From Sphingobacterium sp. SGR-19 (GTDB lineage: Bacteria; Bacteroidota; Bacteroidia; Sphingobacteriales; Sphingobacteriaceae), in the NCBI RefSeq assembly GCF_011043555.1, contig NZ_JAAKGS010000005.1, positions 62,001-126,000 of the forward strand: a DNA stretch of 64,000 nt, given 5' to 3'. This document shows positions 26,819 through 36,470 of the stretch, in pieces. The notes below the pieces were generated by a model, which saw only the letters and a program-made list of their open reading frames with translations, made no database searches and had not been told where the DNA came from. Position 1 is the stretch's first letter. The number at the start of each line of letters is the position of its first letter. The translations under genes and the position numbers were made by a program.

Positions 26819-29800
26819 ATGAAAAGATATATATTTTTTGCCATGTTTTTGTTGCTGATCCAGGTGAGGGCAACTGCACAATCGGACAGTTTTCATTATT
26901 TCCAAAATATCCCGCTCGATGCTAAGGCGAGTACGGTACATGCTTTTGCGCAGGATAGTCTAGGCTTGCTATGGCTGGGCAGTAACAACGGGTTGTATCA
27001 TTACGATGGCTATACGTTGCATGCGGCACCAGGCGGAAAACCCGAATACCAAACCTATATTTATAGCATTGAAGTATTGGATGGGAGCCGATTGGCGTTA
27101 GGTACCGAACGCGGCGTTGGCCTATACAACTATAAAAAAGATTGCTATGAAGATCTGCCCATGGTCGATGTTTCGGACGTCAGGGCCTTACTGCTGGTTG
27201 GCGATACCTTATGGATAGGATCCTTGAAAGGCCTGTACACGTATGATATCAAACGAAAAACCTTTTCGAGCTTTACGGAGAAGTTGAAATCGGAATTGAC
27301 AAGTCAAATTTATGCCCTAGCCCAACAAGGGAGCAAAATTCTTGTTGGAACCTATAACGGACTTTTTGAAGTCACTCCGGAGACAGCCTCTGTTCGGCAG
27401 CTCGTGCTGTCGGAATACCGGAAAGGGGCGAATCAGTTTATTAACACGATCTTGGTTTTCGATCGAGAACATACCTATATTGGCACCGAATATGGGTTGT
27501 ACATTTATGCGGATGATAACGTAAAACTGCTCAAAACACCGCATTTACAAAACCTCCCCGTGAAGTCCATGGCGAAGCGTGATGCGGAAACGCTACTGAT
27601 TGGCACCGATGACGGTCTCTTCGTTTACGGGCCGAGACAACAAAGATTGCAACGCATAAAGCATGATGCACGCAACCCATTTTCCTTGGCAAACAATATT
27701 ATATGGAGTGTCTTTACCAGCCGGACAGGCGCTGTATGGGTGGGGACAGATTTAGGCTTTTCAGGATGGACCGAAGGACGACGGGAAAGGAAATTTCCGA
27801 TCTACCAGTTCACGCGTAGCAGCAATGGTAATAAATTTTATCAGATCTGGAGGGACCGGTCAGGGTGGTATTGGCTTGGCGGTGATAATGGATTGATAAG
27901 GACGCCGACATTTGACGAAACGGAAACAGAGGCCTATTGGTATCGAATGGACGCCGCAAAATATGCATTGCCCCACAACCGCGTACGGGATATCTACGAG
28001 GACCGGGAGGGATTGCTATGGGTAGCATCAGATGGCGGAGTGAGTTTGTTCGATCCGCAGACAAACGCATTTAAAAGTTTTATGATTGTGGATAGTAGCG
28101 GGCGAAAAAATGCGAAATGGGCTTATGACCTCGAGGAGGATAGAAAAGGAAACCTTTGGGTAGCAACGTATATGGGAGGAATTTTCGTCGTTCCGAAAGA
28201 AAGGTTAAAAAAGGCAACCAATGGGTATGTTATCGGTGAAAGTTACGATCAGTCACGTGGACTGTTAGCGAATTTTGCGAATCAGATTTTGCTGGATCAT
28301 CAAGATCGGATGTGGGTACTTTTCTACAACAGGGGTATAAATACCATCGATGTACATACGGGGCACACGAAGGAGATCAAGGGTGCAGATGGCAAAGCGA
28401 TATCCGATGCGGTATTTATGTTGATTGATGCGGAAGGAACGGTTTGGGTAGGACAGCATGGCACGTTGTTGTGTATAGCGAAGGACGGGAAAAAAGAATC
28501 GATTACATTTGATCCGCACGGAAAGGGAGAGGTGACTGCCATGGAGAATGTAGGGGATCATCTTTGGGTAGCCAATAATGTAGGCGTCTGGAAGATAGAT
28601 AAAAAAACCTTCCGCAGCGTGTTGGTACGCTATGGAGGTGGTGTCACAACCTTATTTTACCGAGCAGATACGAAGGATGTTTTGCTAGGCGGGATCAACG
28701 AAGTAGTAGTGCTTCCGGCTACGGGGCCTATCGAGCAGCCAAGGACTGCGTCGACTATCGTGCTGACCGCGATGTATATCAACAATAAGCGTTTTGGAGC
28801 TAGCGGCTATGGCTTGCGCTACCGCCATGAGATTGTGCTGGAACATCAGCAGAACAATCTCCGGCTGGAATTTTCCGACCTGGACTATGGAAACCAGCTA
28901 GGGCATCGCCTGGCCTATGCATTTAAGGCACCGAATGAAACGTGGATACCACTAGAACAAGATGACAACAGGATACAGCTTAGCAACCTGCAATCGGGTG
29001 ATTATACCCTGCAGGTTGCGAAGATCGACATGTTAGGACAGGTTATTTCTGCAATTTCGCTTTACGAGATTAAGGTTAACTATCCTTGGTATGCAACAGT
29101 TTGGGCAAAGGTGATTTATGCGTTAGCGATGTTGGGACTCCTCCTGTGGATATTGAACTTTTTTCGGGTGCGAAACAAGCTGAAATGGGAACGAAGGGAA
29201 CGAAAGAAAGTCATGGAACTTTCCCGGATGAAAATGGATTTCCTAACGGCGGTATCCCACGATCTCAAAAATCCGTTAAGCCTGATCTTGGCACCTGTGA
29301 GCCAACTGATGCTGAAAACCAAAAACCCGGATAATAAAAAATTATTGGACGGCGTGCATCGGAACGCCATGAAAATTAATAATCTGATTCAGGAAGTGAT
29401 GACGTTTGAAAAGATAGATGATCGTTCGGACGTTGGCGAATTGATTACCTCGCAGCTGGATATAACGGCTTTTGTAGAACGTTGTGTAAACGAGTGGAAG
29501 CAGTTGGACTTGTATAAGCATATTGAATGGCGATTGGTGTCGGATATCCCGGGGTTTCTGATCCAAACGGATGCGGCTAAACTGGAATCTATGCTGAATA
29601 ACTTGCTTTCTAATGCCTGTAAATATAGTAAGGCGGATGGGACAATAGTGGAACTGCACCTGGGACGTAGTGAAAAGGGTATTATCTTTATCATCCGGGA
29701 CAATGGAATCGGTATAAAGAAAAAGGATTTACCTTATGTATTTAGTAAATTCTATCGGTCAGCGGCAGACGAGGTACAGGCCATGGATGGAACGGGGGTA

Positions 29801-30721
29801 GGCCTTTATCTGGTTCGTAATTATGCGGGACAACTGGGCTGGACGGTGGAGCTCGATTCGCAGTGGATGGAAGGAACCACCGTGACCATAGAAATACCGG
29901 TAAGTAGCGCCTACGTGATACCAAGTGACGAGGAAGTCGAAAGGGAGCGAAAAAAACTGCTGATCGTAGAGGATAATGAAGAGCTGTCTTCTTTTTTACT
30001 GTTGGCCTTTGAAAATATATATGATTGCCGAACCGTCGTGGATGGGCGGGCAGCAATTGATTTAATAGATCATTCTTTTAAACCTGATATGATTGTGTCC
30101 GATGCCATTATGCCCAAAATGGACGGGCTGGAAATGGTACGGCAATTGCGTAGGCGTACCGACACCGCTATTATTCCGGTCATTCTATTGACGGCTGTTC
30201 GTGATGAACAGCTTCAACGTGCGGGGATTGCGGCGGGCGTAGATGCCTTCGTTCAGAAACCATTTGATCTGGAGCTGTTGAAGTTACAAATGCAGCAACT
30301 GCTCTTGAAGAAGACGACATTGCAAACCAAGCTGCGTATAGATGAACTATGTGAACCGCGCGAACACCAGATTGCTGTATCGCCCGATGAGCAATTGTTG
30401 AATAAAATAACACAGGTTATCGAAGATGCGATAGACGATTCCGATTTTTCGGTGCAACGGCTGGCTGATGAGGCAGGTGTGAGTGCGAAGCAGCTGTACC
30501 GAAAAATAAAACAACTGACAGGACATACGCCGGTAACCTATATCCGGACAGTACGGATGAAAAAGGCAGCATTACTGTTGCGCCAACGGAAGTTTACCGT
30601 CGCCGAGGTGATGTATATGGTCGGGTATTCGAATGCGTCGTATTTCTCCAAATGCTTTCAGGAAGAATTTGGGACAACACCCAAAAATTATATGGAACAG
30701 CAAGATAGGAATACTTCTTAA
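26819..30721 (+). CDS. Hybrid two-component sensor-regulator (PUL2)
   Basis: A single-chain regulator of about 1300 residues. Order: signal peptide (MKRYIFFAMFLLLI to ATAQ), a periplasmic double beta-propeller of Reg_prop repeats (many LWLG/LWVA-type strands), a Y_Y_Y domain, one membrane helix (~760-780), HisKA with AVSHDLKNP (~812), HATPase with DNGIGIKKKDL, receiver domain with LLIVEDNEE and phospho-acceptor in SDAIMPKMDG (~1095), and an AraC-type HTH at the end. I start at ATG 26819, which gives the signal peptide directly; the longer frame from TTG 26795 would overlap the exporter stop. It faces the galactan genes and should sense a galacto-oligosaccharide in the periplasm. Confidence 0.95.
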   Translation: MKRYIFFAMFLLLIQVRATAQSDSFHYFQNIPLDAKASTVHAFAQDSLGLLWLGSNNGLYHYDGYTLHAAPGGKPEYQTYIYSIEVLDGSRLALGTERGVGLYNYKKDCYEDLPMVDVSDVRALLLVGDTLWIGSLKGLYTYDIKRKTFSSFTEKLKSELTSQIYALAQQGSKILVGTYNGLFEVTPETASVRQLVLSEYRKGANQFINTILVFDREHTYIGTEYGLYIYADDNVKLLKTPHLQNLPVKSMAKRDAETLLIGTDDGLFVYGPRQQRLQRIKHDARNPFSLANNIIWSVFTSRTGAVWVGTDLGFSGWTEGRRERKFPIYQFTRSSNGNKFYQIWRDRSGWYWLGGDNGLIRTPTFDETETEAYWYRMDAAKYALPHNRVRDIYEDREGLLWVASDGGVSLFDPQTNAFKSFMIVDSSGRKNAKWAYDLEEDRKGNLWVATYMGGIFVVPKERLKKATNGYVIGESYDQSRGLLANFANQILLDHQDRMWVLFYNRGINTIDVHTGHTKEIKGADGKAISDAVFMLIDAEGTVWVGQHGTLLCIAKDGKKESITFDPHGKGEVTAMENVGDHLWVANNVGVWKIDKKTFRSVLVRYGGGVTTLFYRADTKDVLLGGINEVVVLPATGPIEQPRTASTIVLTAMYINNKRFGASGYGLRYRHEIVLEHQQNNLRLEFSDLDYGNQLGHRLAYAFKAPNETWIPLEQDDNRIQLSNLQSGDYTLQVAKIDMLGQVISAISLYEIKVNYPWYATVWAKVIYALAMLGLLLWILNFFRVRNKLKWERRERKKVMELSRMKMDFLTAVSHDLKNPLSLILAPVSQLMLKTKNPDNKKLLDGVHRNAMKINNLIQEVMTFEKIDDRSDVGELITSQLDITAFVERCVNEWKQLDLYKHIEWRLVSDIPGFLIQTDAAKLESMLNNLLSNACKYSKADGTIVELHLGRSEKGIIFIIRDNGIGIKKKDLPYVFSKFYRSAADEVQAMDGTGVGLYLVRNYAGQLGWTVELDSQWMEGTTVTIEIPVSSAYVIPSDEEVERERKKLLIVEDNEELSSFLLLAFENIYDCRTVVDGRAAIDLIDHSFKPDMIVSDAIMPKMDGLEMVRQLRRRTDTAIIPVILLTAVRDEQLQRAGIAAGVDAFVQKPFDLELLKLQMQQLLLKKTTLQTKLRIDELCEPREHQIAVSPDEQLLNKITQVIEDAIDDSDFSVQRLADEAGVSAKQLYRKIKQLTGHTPVTYIRTVRMKKAALLLRQRKFTVAEVMYMVGYSNASYFSKCFQEEFGTTPKNYMEQQDRNTS

Positions 30722-30758
30722 TTGGCTTATTCACAGCTTATTATTTCTTTATTTAGGC

Positions 30759-30840
30759 TTTCGGACAGGTGGAATGTCCGATTTGTGTTAGGCTTTGTCC
30801 GAAACGTGGTCGCGTTAATGGGTAATGCTTGTTACGTTTG
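30759..30840 (+). promoter_or_regulatory. PUL2 promoter with direct repeats, probable hybrid-regulator site
   Basis: Two TGTCCGA copies (30775-30781 and 30796-30802) lie exactly 21 bp apart in the same orientation, inside AATGTCCGATT and TTTGTCCGAAA. A third, inverted copy TCGGACA is at 30761-30767. The -7 box TACGTTTG is at 30833-30840, 28 bases after the nearer repeat. No -33 TTG is seen, as expected for an activated promoter. Confidence 0.6.
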
Positions 30841-30884
30841 TGTTATTATTTCGCTAACAAAAAAATTATAAAACAAGTATTATC

Positions 30885-33455
30885 ATGCGTAATTGTATTC
30901 TAGGGTTCTTTGCCTGTTTTTTCTGCTTGTCTGTTTTTGCACAAGCTGATAAAAATGTACCTACTATCTATGTGGATAAAGAAGGGGTGATGCGATGGTC
31001 AGATACGAAACAGGAAGCTTCTTTTTTTGGTGTAAATTATACAACGCCTTTTGCGCATGCTTACCGAGCTTTACAATATAAGGGAATAGACCACAAAGCG
31101 GCGATTGATCGCGACGTTTATCATCTTGTACGACTAGGCTTCAATGCCTACCGTATCCATATTTGGGATGTAGAAATTGCAGATGGGGAAGGCAATTTGC
31201 TGGAAAACGAACACCTGGAATTATTGGACTATCTCTTGTTCAGATTGCAGGAAAACGGTGTTCGCATATTGATAACCGCTATGACGAACTTTGGGAACGG
31301 CTATCCCGAACGTAATGTGCAGACCGGCGGGTTTTCGTATTTATATGATAAGTGTCAAATACACGCTAACCCGCAAGCTATAGCTGCTCAAAAGCGGTAT
31401 ATCACCGGACTCCTGCGCCATGTAAACTCTTATACGGGCCTTGCCTATCAGGATAATCCTTATGTGGTAGGCTTTGAAATTAATAACGAACCTTGCCATA
31501 CCGGCGAGGTGGGTACTACGGAACGCTATATCCGTGAAATGCTGGCTGCAATGAAGAAAGCGGGGAATAAGAAACCGGTTTTTTACAATGTGAGCCACAA
31601 CATGGAACATGTATCGGCCTACTTTAAAGCGGATGTGCAAGGAACAACGTACCAATGGTATCCTATCGGATTGGTAGCGGGGAAGGAGCGAAAAGGTAAC
31701 TTCCTTCCTTATGTAGCGCATTATGATATTCCGTTTGCAAATGAAAAAGGCTTTACCAATAAAGCAAAAGCGGTGTATGAGTATGATCCCGCGGATATTA
31801 CATACAGTTATATACATCCTGCAATGAGCCGTACATTTCGCGCGAACGGTTTCCAGTGGATAACGCAGTTTGCGTACGATCCACTGGATATAGCCGCTTA
31901 CAATACCGAATACCAAACCCATTATCTGAACTTAGCCTATACGCCGGCGAAAGCGATCAGCATGATGATCGCGGCTGAAACGGCGTATAGAACCCCGCGA
32001 AACCAGTCTTTCCCGGCTTATCCTCAGGATACGCTATATGGGGATTTTATGCTAAGTTACGGGCAGGACCTCGCGGTGATGAATGTGGATACCGCCTTTT
32101 ATTATACCAATAATACCCGTGTGCACCCGAAAAGCATGCAAGCATTGCGGAAGATAGCCGGACACGGGAGCTCGCCGGTAGTGGCCTACAGTGGCTCGGG
32201 TGCCTATTTTTTGGATAAATTGCAGGATGGGGTGTGGCGGTTGGAGGTTATGCCTGATGCGGAGACCGTGAACGATCCGTTTGCTAAGCCGTCTTTATCC
32301 CGGGAGGTGGTACAGATTCTTTGGTCGGAAAACGACCTGGAAATTCGCTTGCCAGATCTTGGAGAGGATTTCTCTTGGAAGCAGTTAACGCCCGAAAGCT
32401 CGACAAGCGGGCAGGCGGACGGAACAGCGATGACCGTAACACCGGGTGTCTATATACTCGGTCGGAAAGACCAACCGGCGTGGGCAGAATGGAACAGCTC
32501 GACGGTATGGAACCGCTATCCCCTAGGGCATTTTGTGGCGCCGGCAGCGTCTGAAAAGCCGATGCCCACTGTCGTGCATGAATCTGCACGCTATCAGGAA
32601 AGGGGTAGTGATTTGGCGATTTCATTCCACGTCGTGTCGGCAGTAAAGCCGGACTCGGTGATTGTCCAGACGGACGAAGTATCATTCTGGCGGGATGACA
32701 ATACGTATATCAAGCTGGAAAATCAAGCAGGGTATCGATATGTCGGTCATATTTCTGGATCTACAATCCAAGGAGATAGAATTCGCTATACGGCCACGGT
32801 TTATGTGGGTGGTGAAAAATACACTTTTCCACAGGGAACGTCGGGAGCACCGCTGGATTGGGATACTGCAGTTAGCACCTATTGGACAACGGAGCTTGTT
32901 GATCGCACCGCACCTATTGCGCTTGCCGAATCATGGTCGGCGCAGCCGGCGTGGGAGACCTATGCTATTCCCGAAACAGCCTTTAGTGAGGTACGGAAAA
33001 CACAAAAAGATCTGGTGACGGTACCCATGTGGTCTTATACATTTGCCAGACACGATAGCGAGACGAAATTTTTCTGGTTGAAAGATATCAAACAGGTGAT
33101 TGCCGAGCGGGAGTATAGGATCGATGAGGTGAAAAACTTGATGATAGCGGTGGGGAATCAGTCGTTTGACGGGAAGATACAAATAGGATTCGTATCTAGC
33201 ATGGGCTATACGTATGTGGCAACGGTAGAGCTGGAGAAAGGTGCGCAGCAGACGCTTCGTGTTCCGTTGGAGGAATTAACGTTGGTGCCGACAGCCTTGT
33301 TACCAGCGCCCTACCCCACCTTTTTAGAACGTTATTTTGTGCCAGTGACACCGATACCGTTTGCTATCCGGGATAGCGAGAAATTGATCATTTCGACGGA
33401 TGGCGCCGTAGATCAACACGCCGTCATCAGCATCGGAGCGGTCTGGATGGAATAG
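30885..33455 (+). CDS. Clan GH-A glycoside hydrolase (GH5/GH147-like), likely acting on beta-galactan
   Basis: A secreted 856-residue enzyme (signal peptide to SVFAQ). Residues ~20-420 form a TIM barrel: FFGVNYT, LVRLGFNAYRIHIWD, then VVGFEINNEPCH, where E202 in the NEP motif is the expected acid/base. The remaining ~430 residues are beta-rich accessory domains. The barrel is GH5-like, but the size and place in a galactan PUL resemble GH147, described in Bacteroides pectic-galactan loci. I cannot confirm that family by eye or locate the nucleophile with confidence. It is the first gene after the hybrid regulator and directly precedes SusC. Confidence 0.82.
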   Translation: MRNCILGFFACFFCLSVFAQADKNVPTIYVDKEGVMRWSDTKQEASFFGVNYTTPFAHAYRALQYKGIDHKAAIDRDVYHLVRLGFNAYRIHIWDVEIADGEGNLLENEHLELLDYLLFRLQENGVRILITAMTNFGNGYPERNVQTGGFSYLYDKCQIHANPQAIAAQKRYITGLLRHVNSYTGLAYQDNPYVVGFEINNEPCHTGEVGTTERYIREMLAAMKKAGNKKPVFYNVSHNMEHVSAYFKADVQGTTYQWYPIGLVAGKERKGNFLPYVAHYDIPFANEKGFTNKAKAVYEYDPADITYSYIHPAMSRTFRANGFQWITQFAYDPLDIAAYNTEYQTHYLNLAYTPAKAISMMIAAETAYRTPRNQSFPAYPQDTLYGDFMLSYGQDLAVMNVDTAFYYTNNTRVHPKSMQALRKIAGHGSSPVVAYSGSGAYFLDKLQDGVWRLEVMPDAETVNDPFAKPSLSREVVQILWSENDLEIRLPDLGEDFSWKQLTPESSTSGQADGTAMTVTPGVYILGRKDQPAWAEWNSSTVWNRYPLGHFVAPAASEKPMPTVVHESARYQERGSDLAISFHVVSAVKPDSVIVQTDEVSFWRDDNTYIKLENQAGYRYVGHISGSTIQGDRIRYTATVYVGGEKYTFPQGTSGAPLDWDTAVSTYWTTELVDRTAPIALAESWSAQPAWETYAIPETAFSEVRKTQKDLVTVPMWSYTFARHDSETKFFWLKDIKQVIAEREYRIDEVKNLMIAVGNQSFDGKIQIGFVSSMGYTYVATVELEKGAQQTLRVPLEELTLVPTALLPAPYPTFLERYFVPVTPIPFAIRDSEKLIISTDGAVDQHAVISIGAVWME

Positions 33456-33485
33456 TATAAATCTAAATATATAATACACAGTAAC

Positions 33486-36470
33486 ATGAAGCCTTTTACT
33501 ATAAAAATTGGTGTTGCCTGTTTGTCGTTGGTTTGCGGTACGGGAAGCATGATACTTCTCGGATCAGCATATGCCGGCACACAGGAGAAGACGGTCTCCC
33601 GGTTCCAACAGCTTGTTCACGGCGTGGTTCGGAATCAGAACGGGATACCTTTACAGGGCGTTTCAGTGCGGGTGGTCGGCACGAATGTAGGTACATTGAC
33701 CGCAGAAGACGGAACGTACAGCATATCGTTGCCGACGGGATCTAAACAACTTGCGTTTACTTTCCTTGGACATGAGGAGCAAACGCTAACGGCGACGGGG
33801 AGCGTGCTGGACGTTTTCCTAATGGAAGCGGGAAATGTGCTCGAAGAACTCGTGGTGGTGGGATATGGTACGATGACTAAGAAAGATCTGACGGGTGCGG
33901 TGAATACCGTGAACAGCAAAGATTTCAACACCGGGCTTGTCGGTTCTCCCGAACAGCTGATTAACGGAAAATCGGCTGGGGTACAGGTGATGTCAAACAG
34001 CGGTTCGCCGAGTGCCGGGAGTACAATCCGTATCCGTGGAGGGGCCTCGTTGAGTGCAAGTAACGATCCGCTTATCGTATTGGATGGTGTCCCCTTAGAG
34101 GCTGGCGGTATCAGTGGCAACAGTGGTAATTTTCTAAGCCTCATTAACCCCAACGATATTGAGAGCATGACGATTTTGAAAGATGCTTCTGCAACCGCTA
34201 TCTATGGATCGCGGGCGTCCAACGGCGTGTTGTTAATTACGACAAAAAAAGGAAGAGGGGACCAGCTACGCTTTTCGGTATCCTCGGTGTTGTCCGCTCA
34301 ACAGCCTTGGGGAGTAGCGGATATGCTGGGTACGGACGAGTTTCGGGCATTGATTGATTCGAGAGGTAACGATAAACAAAAAGGACTTATCGGTGACGCG
34401 GATACGGATTGGCTTCAGGAAGTCTTCCAGACGGCGTGGGGAACGGATGATAACTTGAGTGCCACAGGTAAAATTGCCGGACGTGTACCCTTTAGAGCAT
34501 CGGCAGGCTACTATAATCAACAGGGAACCTTGCTGACGGATAGAGCGGAGCGGGTGACGGGATCGCTTGTATTAAACCCTTCGTTTTTGGAGGATCACCT
34601 TCAAGTGACCGCGAATCTGAAAGGATCCCGTAATAATAACCGATTTGCGAATACGGACGCGATCTGGACGGCGATGGCTTTTAATCCCACGCAACCTATT
34701 TATTCGGGTGAAGATGCATATGGCGGATATTATGAAAGTCTGGATAATGCAGGCCTTCCGGCGACCGGAGCAAACCTCAACCCGCTCGGCCTGTTGCATC
34801 AGGAGAAACACCGGAGCCACGTGAACCGTTTAATTGGTAACCTTGATATGGATTATAAGTTTCACTTTTTACCGGAATTGAAAGCGCATGTGACACTCGG
34901 CTACGATTATGCGAAAGGGGAGGGCTATAATCATATACCAGCAACAGCAGCGAATAGTTTTTTAATTGGTGGCGCTTATGATACCTATGAAGAAACATTA
35001 AAAAACCGGCTGTTTACCGGCTATCTAAATTATAATAAGGAGTTGCCGGATTTAAAAAGTAATTTGGAACTAACGGTAGGGCATGACTATCAGTATTGGA
35101 GTGCGACACGCCCTCCGATTACGTATTACAATGATCGGGAGGAGGTACGTTCGACGGCTATAGCGAGAGATCAAAGGCATACGTTGATGTCGATTTATGG
35201 GAGGCTGAATTACAGTTATGATAGTCGTTATTTATTGACAGCGACGGTAAGACGTGATGGAACGTCTCGCTTCAGTCCGGAAAACCGCTGGGGAACATTT
35301 CCTTCGCTGGCATTGGCTTGGCGGCTTTCGGAAGAACAATTCTTGAAGGAGGTGTCGTTTCTGGACGATCTAAAACTGCGGGCGAGCTACGGGGTGACGG
35401 GCCAACAGGAAGGTATCGGGAATTATGGCTATCTGCCGATTTATAATCAAGGAACGCCGTATGCCCAATATCGGTTTGGGAACCAATATCACTTGGTTTA
35501 CCGGCCTTCGGTGTATGTACGGGATTTACGCTGGGAAACGACGAAGGCATTTAATTATGGTCTGGATTTCGCGCTATTCCAGAACCGTATATCGGGAACC
35601 GTCGATTATTATACGCGCAAAACGCATGATTTATTGGCCAATGTGGCGGTGCCGGCTGGAACCAATTTCGATCAGATGGCCACAACGAATGTGGGGAATA
35701 TTGAAAGCCGTGGGTTTGAATTCCAATTGAATACGGTGCCTATCGATCGAGAAGACCTGCGTTGGGAGGTAAATCTTAATGCCACCAGTCAACACATGAA
35801 GGTGACGAATATCACGATGGTGCCCGATGCTTCATCGGTAGGAACGTATGCCGGACCCGAGGTAAACGAGCGTGGTATACAGATCTTGACACCTGGATAT
35901 GAACCGTATATGTTTTATGTATATAAGCAGATGTATGATGAGATGGGAAAACCACTGGAAGGGGTTTATGCAGATCTGAATGGAGACGGTGGCATCAACG
36001 AAAGTGATCTCTATCGCTATCAGTCTCCGGCAGCAGATTGGTTATTTGGATTCAATACACAGGTGTCTTACAAAAAATGGTCGGCGTCTACGACATTAAG
36101 AGCACATGTAGGCAATTATGTATACAACAATACCAAAATGAACCTGAGTGCATGGGAAACGCTACAGTATGTGGATCCGGCACTCAACAATTTACATCGG
36201 GACTATCTCCATACCGGTTTTCAGGCCAGACAGTATTTTTCGGATTACTACGTAGAGAATGGTTCGTTTCTGCGTATGGAAAATATTTCTTTGGGTTATA
36301 ATATGGGACGTATAGGTCGTATTTCGAATCTACGACTCGGCGCGATCGTACAAAATGTGTTTGTCATCAGCAAATACACGGGAATAGACCCCGAAGTACC
36401 CAGCGGCTTTGATAGCTCGTTCTATCCGCGCTCCCGGACGTATTCTTTAAGTATAAACTTAGACTTTTAA
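33486..36470 (+). CDS. SusC-like TonB-dependent transporter (PUL2)
   Basis: A 994-residue outer-membrane importer. It has an N-terminal export signal with the cut after SAYAG, a carboxypeptidase-D-like domain starting VHGVVRNQNGIPLQG, the segment LEELVVVGYGTMTKKDLTGA, a plug with LIVLDGVPLEAGG and ILKDASATAIYGSRASNGV, and a barrel ending SLSINLDF. Its stop overlaps the SusD start by one base (TAATG), so the two are translationally coupled. The expected cargo is beta-1,4-galacto-oligosaccharides made by the GH53 enzyme of the same locus. Confidence 0.96.
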   Translation: MKPFTIKIGVACLSLVCGTGSMILLGSAYAGTQEKTVSRFQQLVHGVVRNQNGIPLQGVSVRVVGTNVGTLTAEDGTYSISLPTGSKQLAFTFLGHEEQTLTATGSVLDVFLMEAGNVLEELVVVGYGTMTKKDLTGAVNTVNSKDFNTGLVGSPEQLINGKSAGVQVMSNSGSPSAGSTIRIRGGASLSASNDPLIVLDGVPLEAGGISGNSGNFLSLINPNDIESMTILKDASATAIYGSRASNGVLLITTKKGRGDQLRFSVSSVLSAQQPWGVADMLGTDEFRALIDSRGNDKQKGLIGDADTDWLQEVFQTAWGTDDNLSATGKIAGRVPFRASAGYYNQQGTLLTDRAERVTGSLVLNPSFLEDHLQVTANLKGSRNNNRFANTDAIWTAMAFNPTQPIYSGEDAYGGYYESLDNAGLPATGANLNPLGLLHQEKHRSHVNRLIGNLDMDYKFHFLPELKAHVTLGYDYAKGEGYNHIPATAANSFLIGGAYDTYEETLKNRLFTGYLNYNKELPDLKSNLELTVGHDYQYWSATRPPITYYNDREEVRSTAIARDQRHTLMSIYGRLNYSYDSRYLLTATVRRDGTSRFSPENRWGTFPSLALAWRLSEEQFLKEVSFLDDLKLRASYGVTGQQEGIGNYGYLPIYNQGTPYAQYRFGNQYHLVYRPSVYVRDLRWETTKAFNYGLDFALFQNRISGTVDYYTRKTHDLLANVAVPAGTNFDQMATTNVGNIESRGFEFQLNTVPIDREDLRWEVNLNATSQHMKVTNITMVPDASSVGTYAGPEVNERGIQILTPGYEPYMFYVYKQMYDEMGKPLEGVYADLNGDGGINESDLYRYQSPAADWLFGFNTQVSYKKWSASTTLRAHVGNYVYNNTKMNLSAWETLQYVDPALNNLHRDYLHTGFQARQYFSDYYVENGSFLRMENISLGYNMGRIGRISNLRLGAIVQNVFVISKYTGIDPEVPSGFDSSFYPRSRTYSLSINLDF

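Noticed and set aside
31341..31922. A 193-residue minus-strand frame
   Set aside because: It is antisense to the catalytic barrel of the GH-A enzyme and has no homology I can recognize.
33635..34168. A 177-residue minus-strand frame
   Set aside because: It is antisense to the plug domain of the PUL2 SusC, which is clearly the real gene; the Ser/Pro/Thr-rich composition is typical of an antisense shadow.
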